DNA of 64,000 nucleotides from Azospira restricta (GTDB lineage Bacteria; Pseudomonadota; Gammaproteobacteria; Burkholderiales; Rhodocyclaceae). The stretch lies in the NCBI RefSeq assembly GCF_016858125.1, contig NZ_CP064781.1, positions 3,791,501 through 3,855,500 of the forward strand, written 5' to 3'. Positions 16,884-26,038 of this stretch are shown piece after piece. Made by a program: the position numbers and the translations under genes. The notes under the pieces were generated by a model, which did no database searches, had not been told where the DNA came from, and saw nothing but the letters and a program-made list of their open reading frames with translations. Within the stretch, counting starts at the first letter, position 1, and every line of letters starts with the position of its first letter.

Positions 16884-19124
16884 TTACTTCGTCTCGAAGG
16901 TAGTGACGCCGTCCCAGCCCTCGCCCGGCGGGTGCTGGCGGTAGTACGCGATGCGCTCGGCGTAGAGGCGGTAGAGCTTGCAGTCCGGCGCCTGCCGCGT
17001 CAGGTTGTAGAGCTGCACGTCGGCCTGGTCCCAGTCCTGGGCGCGGTAGAGGCGCAGCACCTGCTGCCACAGCTTGAGCGCATCGAGGACGTCCTGACCG
17101 ACCTCGCCGACGGCAGCGAGCGGCTCGTAGATCGCCACCGGCGCGTCCTTGCCCTTGACGCGGACCCGGTCGAGCTCGCGGAAGACGACGTCCTTGACCG
17201 CCGCCCGCGTCGTCTCGCCGACCAGGATGCCGACGCCGTACTGCTTGGTGAGGCCTTCCAGCCGCGACCCGAGGTTCACCGCGTCACCCATCACAGTATA
17301 GGACTGGCGCACCGGCGAGCCCATGTCGCCGACGGTCATCGTCCCGGTATTGATGCCGACGCCGATGTGCAGCTCGGGCCAGCCGCGCGCCTTGAACGGC
17401 GCATCCAGCTTGCGCAGCTCGCGCTGCATCGCGAGCGCGGTGAGCACGGCGTGGCGCGCATGCTCCGGATCGGCGACCGGCGCCCCCCAGAAGGCCATGA
17501 TCGCGTCGCCGATGTACTTGTCGAGCGTGCCGCGGTTGTGCCGGATCACCGTCGTCATCGCGCCCAGGTACTCGTTCATCAGCTGCGTCAGCTCCTTCGG
17601 GTCGAGCCCCTCGGAGATCGTCGTGAAGCTCCTGACGTCGGAGAAGAGCACGGTCAGCTCCTCGTTGCGCCCTTCCATGCTGTAGTTCTCCGGATCCCGG
17701 CTCATCTCCTCGACCAGCTCCGGCGGCACGTACTGGCCGAACAGCCCGGTCAGCTGCCGCTTGCTGCGCGACTCGACGAAGTAGCCCCAGGACATCGACA
17801 GCGCGTAGAGGGCGAGGATCAAGAGCAGCGTCGAGGCCAGCGGGATCAGCAGGCCCGACTGCCACAGCGCGAAGTTGAGCCCGGCGGCGGCGGCGAGCAC
17901 GCCGAACGCGAGCAGCGACGCCCGGGCCGGCGAGAAGAGCGGCAGCAGCAGCGCCAGCACGAGGCCGCAGAGGGCGACCATCAGCACCTCGGCGCCGAGC
18001 ACGTAGGCCGGCTTCTGCTTGAGGCGACCGTCGAGCATGCCGGCGACCAGGTTGGCGTGGATCTCGACCCCGGGATAGGCGCTCGCCACCGGCGTCGCCC
18101 GCAGGTCCATCAGCCCCGGCGTCGAGGTGCCGACGATGACGATCTTGCCCTGCAGCGCCTCGACCGGCAGCCGGCCGTGCAGCGCGTCGGCGATCGGCAG
18201 GTAGCGGAAGCTGCCCTGCTTGCCGCGATAGGGGATCAGCGTCGCCGCCGACTCGTCCACCGGGATGCGCACCGTGCCCCGCGGCGTCGGCAGCTCGAGC
18301 CATTCGAGGCCGGCGTAGTCGCGACCGGCGCCGTCGTCGGCGAAGCCCGGCGCCACCGGCGGCTGGCCGAGCAGCAGGCGGACGATCGCCAGTGACAGCG
18401 ACTCGTAGTAGCCCCCCTGGTACTCGACCAGCATCGGCACCCGGCGCGAAACACCGTCGAAATCGACCAGCGGCACGAAATGGCCGGCACTGGCGGCGTT
18501 CTGCTGGTAGGCGGGAAGGTTCGCGCCGTAGCCGTTCCAGGTGGTGATGGCGAGGCGGTGCCCCTTGAAGGAGCCCGGCGGCAGCACCGGTTCGGGCAGC
18601 TGGCCGGCGGTCTGCGCCGTCGACAGGTTGGTGAAGTAGTAGCCGAGGACCACCGGCCGCTTCGCCATCGCCTCGGCGAAGCGGCGGTCGTAGTCGAGGC
18701 TCTGGCGCAGGCCCTTCAGCGCCGCCTGGTAGCCGGGGTCGTCCTTCAGTTCGCGGCGGCCGATCGCCTCCAGCGACTTCAGCCCGGAGCTGTCGTCGGG
18801 CTCGGCGAAGACGACGTCGAAGCCGAGCACGGCGATGCGGTAGTGGTCGAACAGGCGGTCGAGCAGCGCCGCCATCTTGTCGCGGCCCCACGGCCAGCGC
18901 CCGCCCTCGGCCAGGCTCTTCTCGTCGATGTCGAGGATCACCACGCGCTCGTCGACGCCGCCCGGCATCGTCAGCCGCAGCCGCGCGTCGTAGATGAAGG
19001 CGTCGATCACGCTGACCAGCGGGATCGGGTAGAAGCGGCCGGCATGGCCGAGGAAGGCGAGCGTGAGCGCCAGGCCGAGCAGGATCGGGACGAGGTGCTT
19101 CTTCAGGGTTGCCGCTACGGCCAT
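16884..19124 (-). CDS. CHASE2-domain class III adenylate cyclase
   Basis: 746 residues. An N-terminal anchor (about 8-28) is followed by a CHASE2 extracytoplasmic sensor (RVVILDIDEKSLAEGGRWPW near its start) to about 355, three membrane helices (about 360-445), and a class III cyclase domain (about 480-660). The catalytic residues are visible: metal Asp in VLFSDVRSFTT, Lys and Asp in DKYIGDAIMAFWG, and MGDAVNLGSRLE with the base-selecting Asp and transition-state Asn/Arg. The Lys/Asp pair points to ATP rather than GTP. A C-terminal tail of about 85 residues is helical. CHASE2 also occurs in the kinase of the same operon, so both may sense the same periplasmic cue. Confidence 0.93.
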   Translation of the reverse strand: MAVAATLKKHLVPILLGLALTLAFLGHAGRFYPIPLVSVIDAFIYDARLRLTMPGGVDERVVILDIDEKSLAEGGRWPWGRDKMAALLDRLFDHYRIAVLGFDVVFAEPDDSSGLKSLEAIGRRELKDDPGYQAALKGLRQSLDYDRRFAEAMAKRPVVLGYYFTNLSTAQTAGQLPEPVLPPGSFKGHRLAITTWNGYGANLPAYQQNAASAGHFVPLVDFDGVSRRVPMLVEYQGGYYESLSLAIVRLLLGQPPVAPGFADDGAGRDYAGLEWLELPTPRGTVRIPVDESAATLIPYRGKQGSFRYLPIADALHGRLPVEALQGKIVIVGTSTPGLMDLRATPVASAYPGVEIHANLVAGMLDGRLKQKPAYVLGAEVLMVALCGLVLALLLPLFSPARASLLAFGVLAAAAGLNFALWQSGLLIPLASTLLLILALYALSMSWGYFVESRSKRQLTGLFGQYVPPELVEEMSRDPENYSMEGRNEELTVLFSDVRSFTTISEGLDPKELTQLMNEYLGAMTTVIRHNRGTLDKYIGDAIMAFWGAPVADPEHARHAVLTALAMQRELRKLDAPFKARGWPELHIGVGINTGTMTVGDMGSPVRQSYTVMGDAVNLGSRLEGLTKQYGVGILVGETTRAAVKDVVFRELDRVRVKGKDAPVAIYEPLAAVGEVGQDVLDALKLWQQVLRLYRAQDWDQADVQLYNLTRQAPDCKLYRLYAERIAYYRQHPPGEGWDGVTTFETK

Positions 19125-19138
19125 CGCTCCGTCCGGAC

Positions 19139-19846
19139 TCAGGTCTTCAGGAAGAATTCCATCTTCACGCCGGCGATCTCGATCACGTCGTGGTCGGCCA
19201 GCGGGTGCGCCTGCGCGTCGAGTGCCTTGCCGTTCACCACCGGGAACTGCGCGCCCTCGACGTGGGTGATGAAGTAGCCGTGCGGCCGCCGGGCAATCAC
19301 CGCCACCTGCACGCCGGGCTTGCCGAGCGTGGTCAGCGACTTGGTCAGCTCGAGCTCGCGGCCGGCGTTGCTGCCGCTCAGGATCTGGATCGCCGCCGGC
19401 GGCTGCGCCTGCACCGGGGCGGCCGCCGCCGGCGGTGCCGGCTGCGCCGCCGACGCCGACGCCGACGCCGCGGGCGCGGGCTCGGCCGCCGGACGCAGCA
19501 TGTTCGAGCGCATCACCATCGTCTTCTCGAAATCGGGCGAATCGCCCGCGGCGGCGGACTGCTCGGCGATGTACTTCAGCTTGTACTTGCCGAGCTCGAC
19601 GACATCGCCATTCTTCAGGAAGTGCTTCTTGACCGGCTGGCCATTCACCAGCGTGCCGTTGGTGCTGTTCAGGTCCTCGAGGAAGGAGTCGTTGAGGATC
19701 GTCACCACCGCCGCGTGCTCGCCGGAGATCGCCAGGTTGTCGATCTGAATGTCGTTGTGCGGCTTGCGGCCGATGGTCATCCGTTCCTTGGCGAGCGGAA
19801 TCTCCTTCAGCACCAGGCCGTCCATGGAGAGAATCATCTTTGCCAT
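19139..19846 (-). CDS. Two-FHA-domain protein
   Basis: About 235 residues. The first FHA domain (about 5-95) has the canonical pThr-binding set: MTIGRKPHNDIQI, AISGEHAAV and NSTNGTLVNG. A linker contains FEKTMVMRSNML, a Thr motif of the kind phosphorylated by bacterial Ser/Thr kinases, then an Ala/Pro-rich stretch. A second, weaker FHA fold occupies the C-terminus (IQILSGSNAGRELELTKSLT onward), lacking the GR..S..H core. It probably reads phosphorylation by the kinase encoded upstream. ATG 19846 has GGGAAG upstream and clears the PP2C stop by 14 bp; a frame from 19891 would overlap it. Confidence 0.88.
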   Translation of the reverse strand: MAKMILSMDGLVLKEIPLAKERMTIGRKPHNDIQIDNLAISGEHAAVVTILNDSFLEDLNSTNGTLVNGQPVKKHFLKNGDVVELGKYKLKYIAEQSAAAGDSPDFEKTMVMRSNMLRPAAEPAPAASASASAAQPAPPAAAAPVQAQPPAAIQILSGSNAGRELELTKSLTTLGKPGVQVAVIARRPHGYFITHVEGAQFPVVNGKALDAQAHPLADHDVIEIAGVKMEFFLKT

Positions 19847-19860
19847 TGTCTTCCCGTCCC

Positions 19861-20688
19861 TTACTTGAAGCAGTTGAGGAATTTCGCCCACCAGCCGGTG
19901 GCGGCCGGAAACTCTCGCAACACCTTGACCAGGATCACCGACACGTTGTCGCGCCCGCCGTTGTCGTTCGCCATCTGGATCAGCTGCGTCGCCGCCAGTT
20001 CCAGGTTGGCGCCGAGCGACTGCAGCGTCAACGCGATCTCGTCGTCCTCGACCATGTCGTTGAGGCCGTCGGAGCAGAGCAGGTAGAGGTCGCCCGGCAG
20101 CACCTCGTGGTCGTGGATCTCGGTCTCGACCTGCGGATCGACGCCGAGCGCGCGCGTCACCAGGTTCTTGTTCTGCGAATGGCGGGCCTCCTCGGCGCTG
20201 ATCATGCCGGCGTCGATCTGCTCCTGCAGCAGCGAGTGGTCGCGGGTCAGCTGCGCGAGGGCGTCGCCGCGCAGCCGGTAGAGGCGCGAGTCGCCGATGT
20301 GCGCGGCGGTCAGCCGGTTGTCGTGGAACAGCGCCAGCACCAGCGTCGTCCCCATCCCGGCGTACTGCGGCTGGCTGGCGGCGGCGTTGAAGATCGCCGC
20401 GTTGGCGCGGGCGACGCGGTCGCGGATCGCCGCCTGCGCGTAGCGGCCGCCGTCGGCCTCGGGCGTGTCCGGTGAGCGCGCGACGAAGGCGTTCTCCAGT
20501 TCGGTCGACAGCACCGTCGTCGCCATGCCGCTGGCCACCTCGCCGGCGTTGTAGCCGCCCATCCCGTCGGCGAGGATGACCAGGCCGCGGTGCGGATTGC
20601 CGAAGACGGAATCCTCGTTGTGCGAGCGAACCATGCCCGGATCGGTCTTGGTGACGATCTCGAGCGATTCGGAGAGACTCTTGCCCAC
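19861..20688 (-). CDS. PP2C-type Ser/Thr protein phosphatase
   Basis: About 275 residues. PP2C motifs are in order: RSHNEDSVFGN, LVILADGMGGYNAGEVAS, GMGTTLVLALF, AAHIGDSRLYRLR, LTRDHS, YLLCSDGLNDMV and DNGGRDNVSVILVKV. The metal-binding Asp residues are all present. GTG 20688 has AGGAG five bases upstream and lies 8 bp after the kinase stop; a frame from 20760 would overlap the kinase. It most likely dephosphorylates targets of the adjacent kinase, with the FHA protein as reader. The C-terminus ends in ATGWWAKFLNCFK, possibly a membrane-proximal tail. Confidence 0.93.
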   Translation of the reverse strand: MGKSLSESLEIVTKTDPGMVRSHNEDSVFGNPHRGLVILADGMGGYNAGEVASGMATTVLSTELENAFVARSPDTPEADGGRYAQAAIRDRVARANAAIFNAAASQPQYAGMGTTLVLALFHDNRLTAAHIGDSRLYRLRGDALAQLTRDHSLLQEQIDAGMISAEEARHSQNKNLVTRALGVDPQVETEIHDHEVLPGDLYLLCSDGLNDMVEDDEIALTLQSLGANLELAATQLIQMANDNGGRDNVSVILVKVLREFPAATGWWAKFLNCFK

Positions 20689-20696
20689 GTTGGCTC

Positions 20697-23255
20697 CTAG
20701 AGGTTGAGGTCGAAGCCGGCGGCCGGCGCGGCGGCGGGCGCCGGGGCGGCGTTCATGCACTCACGCAAATCGCGCGCCATCTCGTCGCCGCTCTGGTAGC
20801 GCTGCTCGACGTCCTTGGCCAGCGCCTTGTCGATGATCGCCGTCAGGCAGGGCGGCAGGTCCGGACGTTCGGCGCGGATGTCGGCCGGCGGCTCGTTGGC
20901 GATCTTGAACATCAGCTGCGCCATCGACTCGCCGGAAAACGGCAGCTTGCCGCAGCACAGCTGGTAGAGCGTGACGCCGAGCGAGAAGAGATCGGAGCGG
21001 CCGTCGATCTTCTTGCCGGCGAGCTGCTCCGGCGACATGTAGCTGGGCGTGCCGAGGACCATGCCGGTCTTCGTCTTCGACGAGTCGGTGATGCGCGCGA
21101 TGCCGAAGTCGGTCACCTTGACCTGGTCGCTCGTCGCCTCGTACATGATGTTGGCCGGCTTCACGTCGCGGTGCACGACGTTGTTGCGGTGCGCATAGGC
21201 GAGCGCCTCGGCGACGCGGGCGACGATGCCCATCACCTGCGGCAGCGGCAGCAGGCCGCTGGGCTTGGTCTGCGGCACCAGGTCGCGGCCCTTGAGGAAT
21301 TCCATCGCGATGTAGGCGAGGTCGTGCTCCTCGCCGGCGTCGAAGATGGTGACGATGTGCGGGTGGTTGAGGCGGCCGGCCGTCTCCGCCTCGCGGAAGA
21401 AGCGCGTCTTGACGTCGGCCAGCTCGTCCTCGTCGAACTCCTGCGACAGCGCCATCGTCTTGATCGCGACGACGCGGTTGATCTTCGGATCGCTGCCGAG
21501 GTAGACGACGCCCATCGCGCCCTTGCCCAGCTCCTTCTCGACCTGGTAGCGGCCGAGCATCGGCTTCTGCACGTCGCCGCCGTTGAGGATCAGCGTGCTG
21601 GCGTTGCTCCGCCCGCCGCTGCCGCCGAGCATCACCGTCTCCGACATCTGCTTGGCGCGCGCGATGCGCTGCGGCAGGTCGCGGAAGTCGAGTCGATACT
21701 CGGCCATGTAGCGGAACACCGCCTCGGCCTTGTTGAACTGGCGCTTGCGCTCGAAGTCCAGCGCCAGGTTGTAGAGGTTCTCCAGCAGTTGGTCGTCGAG
21801 CGGGCACTTGCGGAACTTGTCGAAGGCCATGTCGAGCTGCCCCTGCCCCTGGAAGGCGAGGCCGAGCATGCGGTTCGACTCGGCCGACTCGGCCTCCGAC
21901 TTCTCCTTGCCGCGCTCGGTGACGAGGAAGCGCTTGGTGGTCAGCAGCAGGTGGCCGACCAGCAGCAGCGTCGCCGCCGCCATCAGCTGGATCCACATGC
22001 CGGCACCGACCATCAGGCCGAAGTGGGCGCCAACCAGCGCCGTCAGCAGCACGGCGGTGGCGAGCGCGCCGACGCCGGCGGACAGTTGCGGCAGCACCAC
22101 GATCAGGTAGAAGGCGACGAGCACGAAGACGCCGAGCGAAGCGTAGCCGCCCCAGGGCGGCGTCACGAAGAAGTGCTCCTGCAGGATCGACGACACCGAA
22201 TGCGCCAGCGTCAGCACCGGCTCCATCGCAGGCGACACCGGCGTCACCTGCGGCGCGCCGACGCCGCCGGCGGTGGCGCCGATGAGCACGATCCTGTCCT
22301 GGTACTTGCTCGCCGGGATCTTGCCGGTGAGCACGTCGTAGAACGAATCGACCGGGAAGGCCGGCTTGTCGCCGCGGTCCTTGTAGAAGAAGGTGTTCAT
22401 CTGCGTCAGGCCGTCGGTCGGGATGCGCAGCTTGCCGAGCCGCACCTCCTCGCCGAGCCGCGCCTGGATATCGGCCGGGCCGAGGTTGAGGCTCTTCGCC
22501 GCGACCAGCAGCGACAGCGACGGGAAGTAGAGGTCGTAGTAGCGCAGCACCAGCGGCTCGGCGCGGATGCCGCCGTCGACGTCGGCGTTGGCGTTGAGGT
22601 GACCGATGGCGACCGCGCGCGTGCCGAGCGCCTCGATCGGGTACTGCACCGAGGCCGCCGGCAGCGCGTCGCCGCCGGCTTCGCCGACCTGCGGCAGGCG
22701 GTTTCGGGCGACGTACTCGGGCAGCGGATGGTCCGGCCGCCCCTTCGGGTCGCCGAGGCGGAACAGCATCGGCATCACCACCGAATTGGCGCGCTTGAGG
22801 CTTTCGGCGAAGCTGCGGTCGTTGTTCAGCCGCGCCTCGGCCTCCTTCAGCAGCGCCCCCATCTCGGCCAGCGGCGGCGAGTCGCCGCCGGCCGCCAGCG
22901 CCTGCTCGTGCAGGCCGGCGAGCTTGGTCACATAGGCGTAGCCGGGATCGATCTGCGGCTCGAAGAAGAGCGCGGTGTTAGCGACCACTTTCGCCTTGGC
23001 GCCAGCGAGCAGGTCGGCCATCTTCGCGTGCAGGTCGCGCGGCCACGGCCAGCGGCCGAGGTTGGCGATCGACGCATCGTCGATCGCGATCACCGCGATG
23101 CGCGCCAGCGGCTCGCGCGACGAGGCCTGGACGCCCCAGTCGTAGGCCTTGCGCTCCAGGCTCTGGACGGCATCGCCACCGGCCAGCGCGAGCATGACCA
23201 GCGACACGACCAGCCCGAGGAACCAGTCCGCCTTCCAGAAACCGGTCTTGCGCAT
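20697..23255 (-). CDS. CHASE2-domain Ser/Thr protein kinase
   Basis: About 852 residues. An anchor near the N-terminus, a CHASE2 periplasmic sensor (IAVIAIDDASIANLGRWPWP) to about 370, three membrane helices (about 375-450), a short TPR-like linker (about 465-540), then a complete Hanks-type kinase (about 570-830). Kinase motifs: GKGAMGVVYLG, VAIKTM, VVHRDVKPANIM, VTDFGIARI and LGTPSYMSPEQL. The tail ends in an Ala/Pro-rich stretch. ATG 23255 has GGAGG six bases upstream; ATG 23270 is the alternative. It opens the eight-gene operon. A membrane kinase with the cyclase's sensor type suggests one signal feeding two outputs. Confidence 0.94.
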   Translation of the reverse strand: MRKTGFWKADWFLGLVVSLVMLALAGGDAVQSLERKAYDWGVQASSREPLARIAVIAIDDASIANLGRWPWPRDLHAKMADLLAGAKAKVVANTALFFEPQIDPGYAYVTKLAGLHEQALAAGGDSPPLAEMGALLKEAEARLNNDRSFAESLKRANSVVMPMLFRLGDPKGRPDHPLPEYVARNRLPQVGEAGGDALPAASVQYPIEALGTRAVAIGHLNANADVDGGIRAEPLVLRYYDLYFPSLSLLVAAKSLNLGPADIQARLGEEVRLGKLRIPTDGLTQMNTFFYKDRGDKPAFPVDSFYDVLTGKIPASKYQDRIVLIGATAGGVGAPQVTPVSPAMEPVLTLAHSVSSILQEHFFVTPPWGGYASLGVFVLVAFYLIVVLPQLSAGVGALATAVLLTALVGAHFGLMVGAGMWIQLMAAATLLLVGHLLLTTKRFLVTERGKEKSEAESAESNRMLGLAFQGQGQLDMAFDKFRKCPLDDQLLENLYNLALDFERKRQFNKAEAVFRYMAEYRLDFRDLPQRIARAKQMSETVMLGGSGGRSNASTLILNGGDVQKPMLGRYQVEKELGKGAMGVVYLGSDPKINRVVAIKTMALSQEFDEDELADVKTRFFREAETAGRLNHPHIVTIFDAGEEHDLAYIAMEFLKGRDLVPQTKPSGLLPLPQVMGIVARVAEALAYAHRNNVVHRDVKPANIMYEATSDQVKVTDFGIARITDSSKTKTGMVLGTPSYMSPEQLAGKKIDGRSDLFSLGVTLYQLCCGKLPFSGESMAQLMFKIANEPPADIRAERPDLPPCLTAIIDKALAKDVEQRYQSGDEMARDLRECMNAAPAPAAAPAAGFDLNL

Positions 23256-23426
23256 GCCTGCCTCCGTCATCCGGCGCGACGCCGTCTTTTCGTTCAGTGG
23301 TAGCAGGAATGCCGCTCGGAGAGGAGCAGGCCGCTACGCTTTGTTCATGGCCGTTCCCCGGCAGCCCCGCCTCCTTGGGGCCGGCGTCCGCCGAAAATCG
23401 GAAAAAGAAACAGTCGACTGCCCGGT

Positions 23427-23456
23427 ATTCTTACAGTGGCGCCTCAAAACAGTCAA
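23427..23456 (-). promoter_or_regulatory. Sigma70-like promoter candidate for the signalling operon
   Basis: On the minus strand TTGACT (23456-23451) and AAGAAT (23432-23427) are separated by 18 bp. The predicted start near 23420 leaves about 165 bases before the kinase ATG. The rest of the 23256-23487 gap shows no gene. Confidence 0.4.
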
Positions 23457-23487
23457 TGTCGGCGCCATGCGGCAGGCGGGATTCCGC

Positions 23488-24189
23488 TCACTCGGGGGCG
23501 ATCGCGGCAGTCCGCAGCCGCCGCGTTTCCATCCATTTGCCCAGCGCCACGACCAGCAGCGCCGACAGCGCCGCGGCGAACGACGCCGACCCTGCCGGGA
23601 AGGCCGCGACCAGCCCGCCGACGGCGGGGTCGCTCCAGATCATCGAGCCGGCGACCCAGCCGAGCAGGGCGCCGCCGATGACGACGACCACCGGCCAGCG
23701 CTCCATCAGCCGCAGCACGATCTGGCTCGACCAGACGATCAGCGGGATGCTGACGACGAGGCCGAAGAGCAGCAGGCCGAGGTTGCCGTGCGAGGCGCCG
23801 GCCACCGCAATGACGTTGTCCACGCTCATCACGAAATCGGCGATGACGATCGTGCGCACCGCGCCCCACAGGTGGTCGGCCGCCGAGACCTCGTGGCCGT
23901 CGTCGTCCCCGGGCAGCAGCAGCTTGACGCCGATCCACAGCAGCAGCACGCCGCCGACCAGCTTCAGCCAGGGCAGGTTCATCACCACGGCCGCAGCCAT
24001 GGTCAGCACCACGCGCAGGCCGACGGCGCCGGCGACGCCCCACAGGATGCCTTGCCGGCGCTGCTCGGCGGGCAGGTTGCGGCAGGCCAGCGCGATGACG
24101 ACGGCGTTGTCGCCGGAGAGCACCAGATCGATCATGATGATCTGCAGCACGGCAACCCAGAATTCGGGCGAAACGAAGGATTCGGGCAC
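23488..24189 (-). CDS. TerC-family integral membrane protein
   Basis: About 233 residues with seven or so membrane segments. The family motifs are visible: IDLVLSGDNAVVIALACRNL in the first helix and VIADFVMSVDNVIAVAGAS in the middle, each with the conserved Asp-Asn pair, separated by an acidic loop (PGDDDGHEVS). TerC/Alx/YkoY proteins are implicated in manganese efflux and metal loading of exported proteins; the tellurite link is historical. GTG 24189 with GAGG upstream is preferred over a frame from 24303, whose extra 38 residues are basic and would cover the divergent promoter. It is transcribed away from the carbonic anhydrase-like gene. Confidence 0.88.
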   Translation of the reverse strand: MPESFVSPEFWVAVLQIIMIDLVLSGDNAVVIALACRNLPAEQRRQGILWGVAGAVGLRVVLTMAAAVVMNLPWLKLVGGVLLLWIGVKLLLPGDDDGHEVSAADHLWGAVRTIVIADFVMSVDNVIAVAGASHGNLGLLLFGLVVSIPLIVWSSQIVLRLMERWPVVVVIGGALLGWVAGSMIWSDPAVGGLVAAFPAGSASFAAALSALLVVALGKWMETRRLRTAAIAPE

Positions 24190-24328
24190 GACAACCTCGG
24201 GCGGCGGATGGAAACGGAAGGCGCGGATTCTAGCGCGAAACCCCGCGCCGACGCCGCGACGCGACGCCCCGGATCGCCGAACAGCCCCTATAATCGCCGC
24301 CATCCCGCCCGCATCGAGACGCCGAAAA

Positions 24329-25576
24329 ATGCAAAGAAGCCGCCGTCAACCGTCCGCCGGCCCCGCCCCGCAGCGCCGCGCGCTGGCCGTCCTCGGCGCC
24401 GCGGCCGGCCTGCTGCTGGCGTCGCCCCTCACCGCCCACGCCGCCAAATGGCTGACCGTCGCCGGCGGCAAGTCGGCGGCGGCCAAGGTCGAGGTCGACA
24501 CCGCCAGCATCGACCGCAGCGACGGCAAGGTGCGTGCCTGGCACCGCGAAACCTACCCGACGCGGCGGCTGCAGGACGCCTGGGCCTTCACCTACGCCGG
24601 CCTGACGCAGCACAGCGAGTTCCACTGCGACAAGCGCAGCGCCGCCCCGCTGCGCCGCCTGTACCTCGCCGCCGACGGCAGCGAGCTGAAGAGCGAAGGC
24701 TTCGACGGCAAGGACGCGGCGCCGGTGGTTCCGGACTCGCCGCTGGAAGCGGTGCTCAACCACGTCTGCCGCAAGCCGGCCGCGATGCCGGCGCCAGCGC
24801 CGGCAGCGGCGAAGCCCGTCGCCGAACCGGCGTCCGAGCCGGCGAAGCCGGGCAAGGCGCGCGGCAAGGAGGAGCCGCCGCCCCCGCCGCCGAAACCGCC
24901 GGCCGCCTGGAGCTACGACGGCAAGCTCGGCCCGGCGCGCTGGAGCAAGCTATCCGAGGATTACGCCGCCTGCGGCGACGGCCGGCGGCAGTCGCCGATC
25001 GACATCCGCGCGCCGATCCGCGCCGACCTGGCGCCGATCCGCTTTTCCTGGAAGCCGCTGCCACTGACGATCGTAGACACCGGCCACACCATCCAGGTGA
25101 ATGCCGACGACGGCGGCCACATCGTCGTCGACGGCGAGGAATACCAGCTGCAGCATTTCCGCTTCCGCCACCCCGGCGAGGAGTTGGCCAATGGCAAGCG
25201 GGCGGTGATGAGCGTGCAGTTCGAGCACCGCAGCAAGTCGGGGAAGATCGCGATCCTCGCGGTGCCGCTGGTCGAGGGCAAGGAGAACCGTCTGGTGCGC
25301 ACGTTGTGGAACGCGCTGCCGCTGGCGCCCGGCCAGCCGGTCAGCCCGGCCGGCGCCAAGATCGACCCCGGCCAGCTGCTGCCGCAGAAACGCGAGTACA
25401 GTACCTACCTCGGCTCGCTGACGACGCCGCCCTGCACCGAGGGCGTGCTGTGGCTGGTACTGAAGCATCCGGTCAGCCTGTCGCGCGAACAGATCGCCGA
25501 CTTCGCCAAGGTCTACAAGAACAACGTGCGGCCGGGGCAGGCGGCGAACGGCCGGGTCGTGAAGGAATCGCGCTGA
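24329..25576 (+). CDS. Secreted alpha-carbonic anhydrase homologue lacking the zinc ligands
   Basis: 415 residues. A signal peptide (to about 38) is followed by a domain like surface-adhesin E/CNP1 proteins (about 39-150: KVEVDTASIDRSDGKVRAWH, FHCDKR, NHVCRKP), an Ala/Pro-rich linker with PPPPPP (about 150-195), then an alpha-CA domain (about 196-412: RRQSPIDIRAPI, YLGSLTTPPCTEGVLWLVL). The CA fold is clear, but the usual HxH zinc pair reads LQHFRFRHPGEE (Arg278, Arg280), and the third histidine of ExHLVH reads SVQFEH (Gln297, with Ser295 for Glu). All three ligands are gone, so CO2 hydration is not expected; a binding or structural role is more likely. It diverges from terC. Confidence 0.9.
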   Translation: MQRSRRQPSAGPAPQRRALAVLGAAAGLLLASPLTAHAAKWLTVAGGKSAAAKVEVDTASIDRSDGKVRAWHRETYPTRRLQDAWAFTYAGLTQHSEFHCDKRSAAPLRRLYLAADGSELKSEGFDGKDAAPVVPDSPLEAVLNHVCRKPAAMPAPAPAAAKPVAEPASEPAKPGKARGKEEPPPPPPKPPAAWSYDGKLGPARWSKLSEDYAACGDGRRQSPIDIRAPIRADLAPIRFSWKPLPLTIVDTGHTIQVNADDGGHIVVDGEEYQLQHFRFRHPGEELANGKRAVMSVQFEHRSKSGKIAILAVPLVEGKENRLVRTLWNALPLAPGQPVSPAGAKIDPGQLLPQKREYSTYLGSLTTPPCTEGVLWLVLKHPVSLSREQIADFAKVYKNNVRPGQAANGRVVKESR

Positions 25577-25600
25577 CCGGCGCGACGACAGGAGACGGAC

Positions 25601-26038
25601 ATGGACGGATACCACCTGCGCGGCGGCTGCCATTGCGGCGCGCTCCGCATCGACATCGGGCTGCCCCGCCCGCCGGAAACCTACGGCCCGCGCGCCTGCG
25701 ATTGCGACTTCTGCCGCAAGCACGGCGCGGCCTATTTCTCCGATCCGGACGGATCGCTGCGCGTCATGGTCGGGGACGCGCGCTTCCTCGGCCGCTATCG
25801 CCAGGGCAGCGGCATCGCCGAGTGCCTGCTGTGCACCAACTGCGGCGTTCTGCTCGGCGTCGCCTACCGCGAGGACGAGCGCCTGTACGCGGCGATCAAT
25901 TACCGCGTCGTCGAAGGCGGAGTCGTCTTCGGCGAGGCGCAACCGGTATCGCCGAAAACGCTCACCGCGAACGAGAAGGTCCGGCGCTGGAAGGCGCTGT
26001 GGTTCGCCGACGTCGCGCTGGTCGGCGACAGCGCCTGA
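25601..26038 (+). CDS. GFA/CENP-V family zinc protein
   Basis: 145 residues. Zinc ligands are laid out as in glutathione-dependent formaldehyde-activating-type proteins: GGCHCGALR at the start, ACDCDFCRKHGA (about 30-41) and CLLCTNCGVLLG (about 79-90). The fold is the CENP-V/GFA beta-sheet. True GFA activity has been shown for few members, so only the family is assigned. AGGAGACGGAC precedes the ATG. It is 24 bp after the carbonic anhydrase-like gene and may share its transcript. Its stop codon is the first part of a dispersed repeat. Confidence 0.88.
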   Translation: MDGYHLRGGCHCGALRIDIGLPRPPETYGPRACDCDFCRKHGAAYFSDPDGSLRVMVGDARFLGRYRQGSGIAECLLCTNCGVLLGVAYREDERLYAAINYRVVEGGVVFGEAQPVSPKTLTANEKVRRWKALWFADVALVGDSA

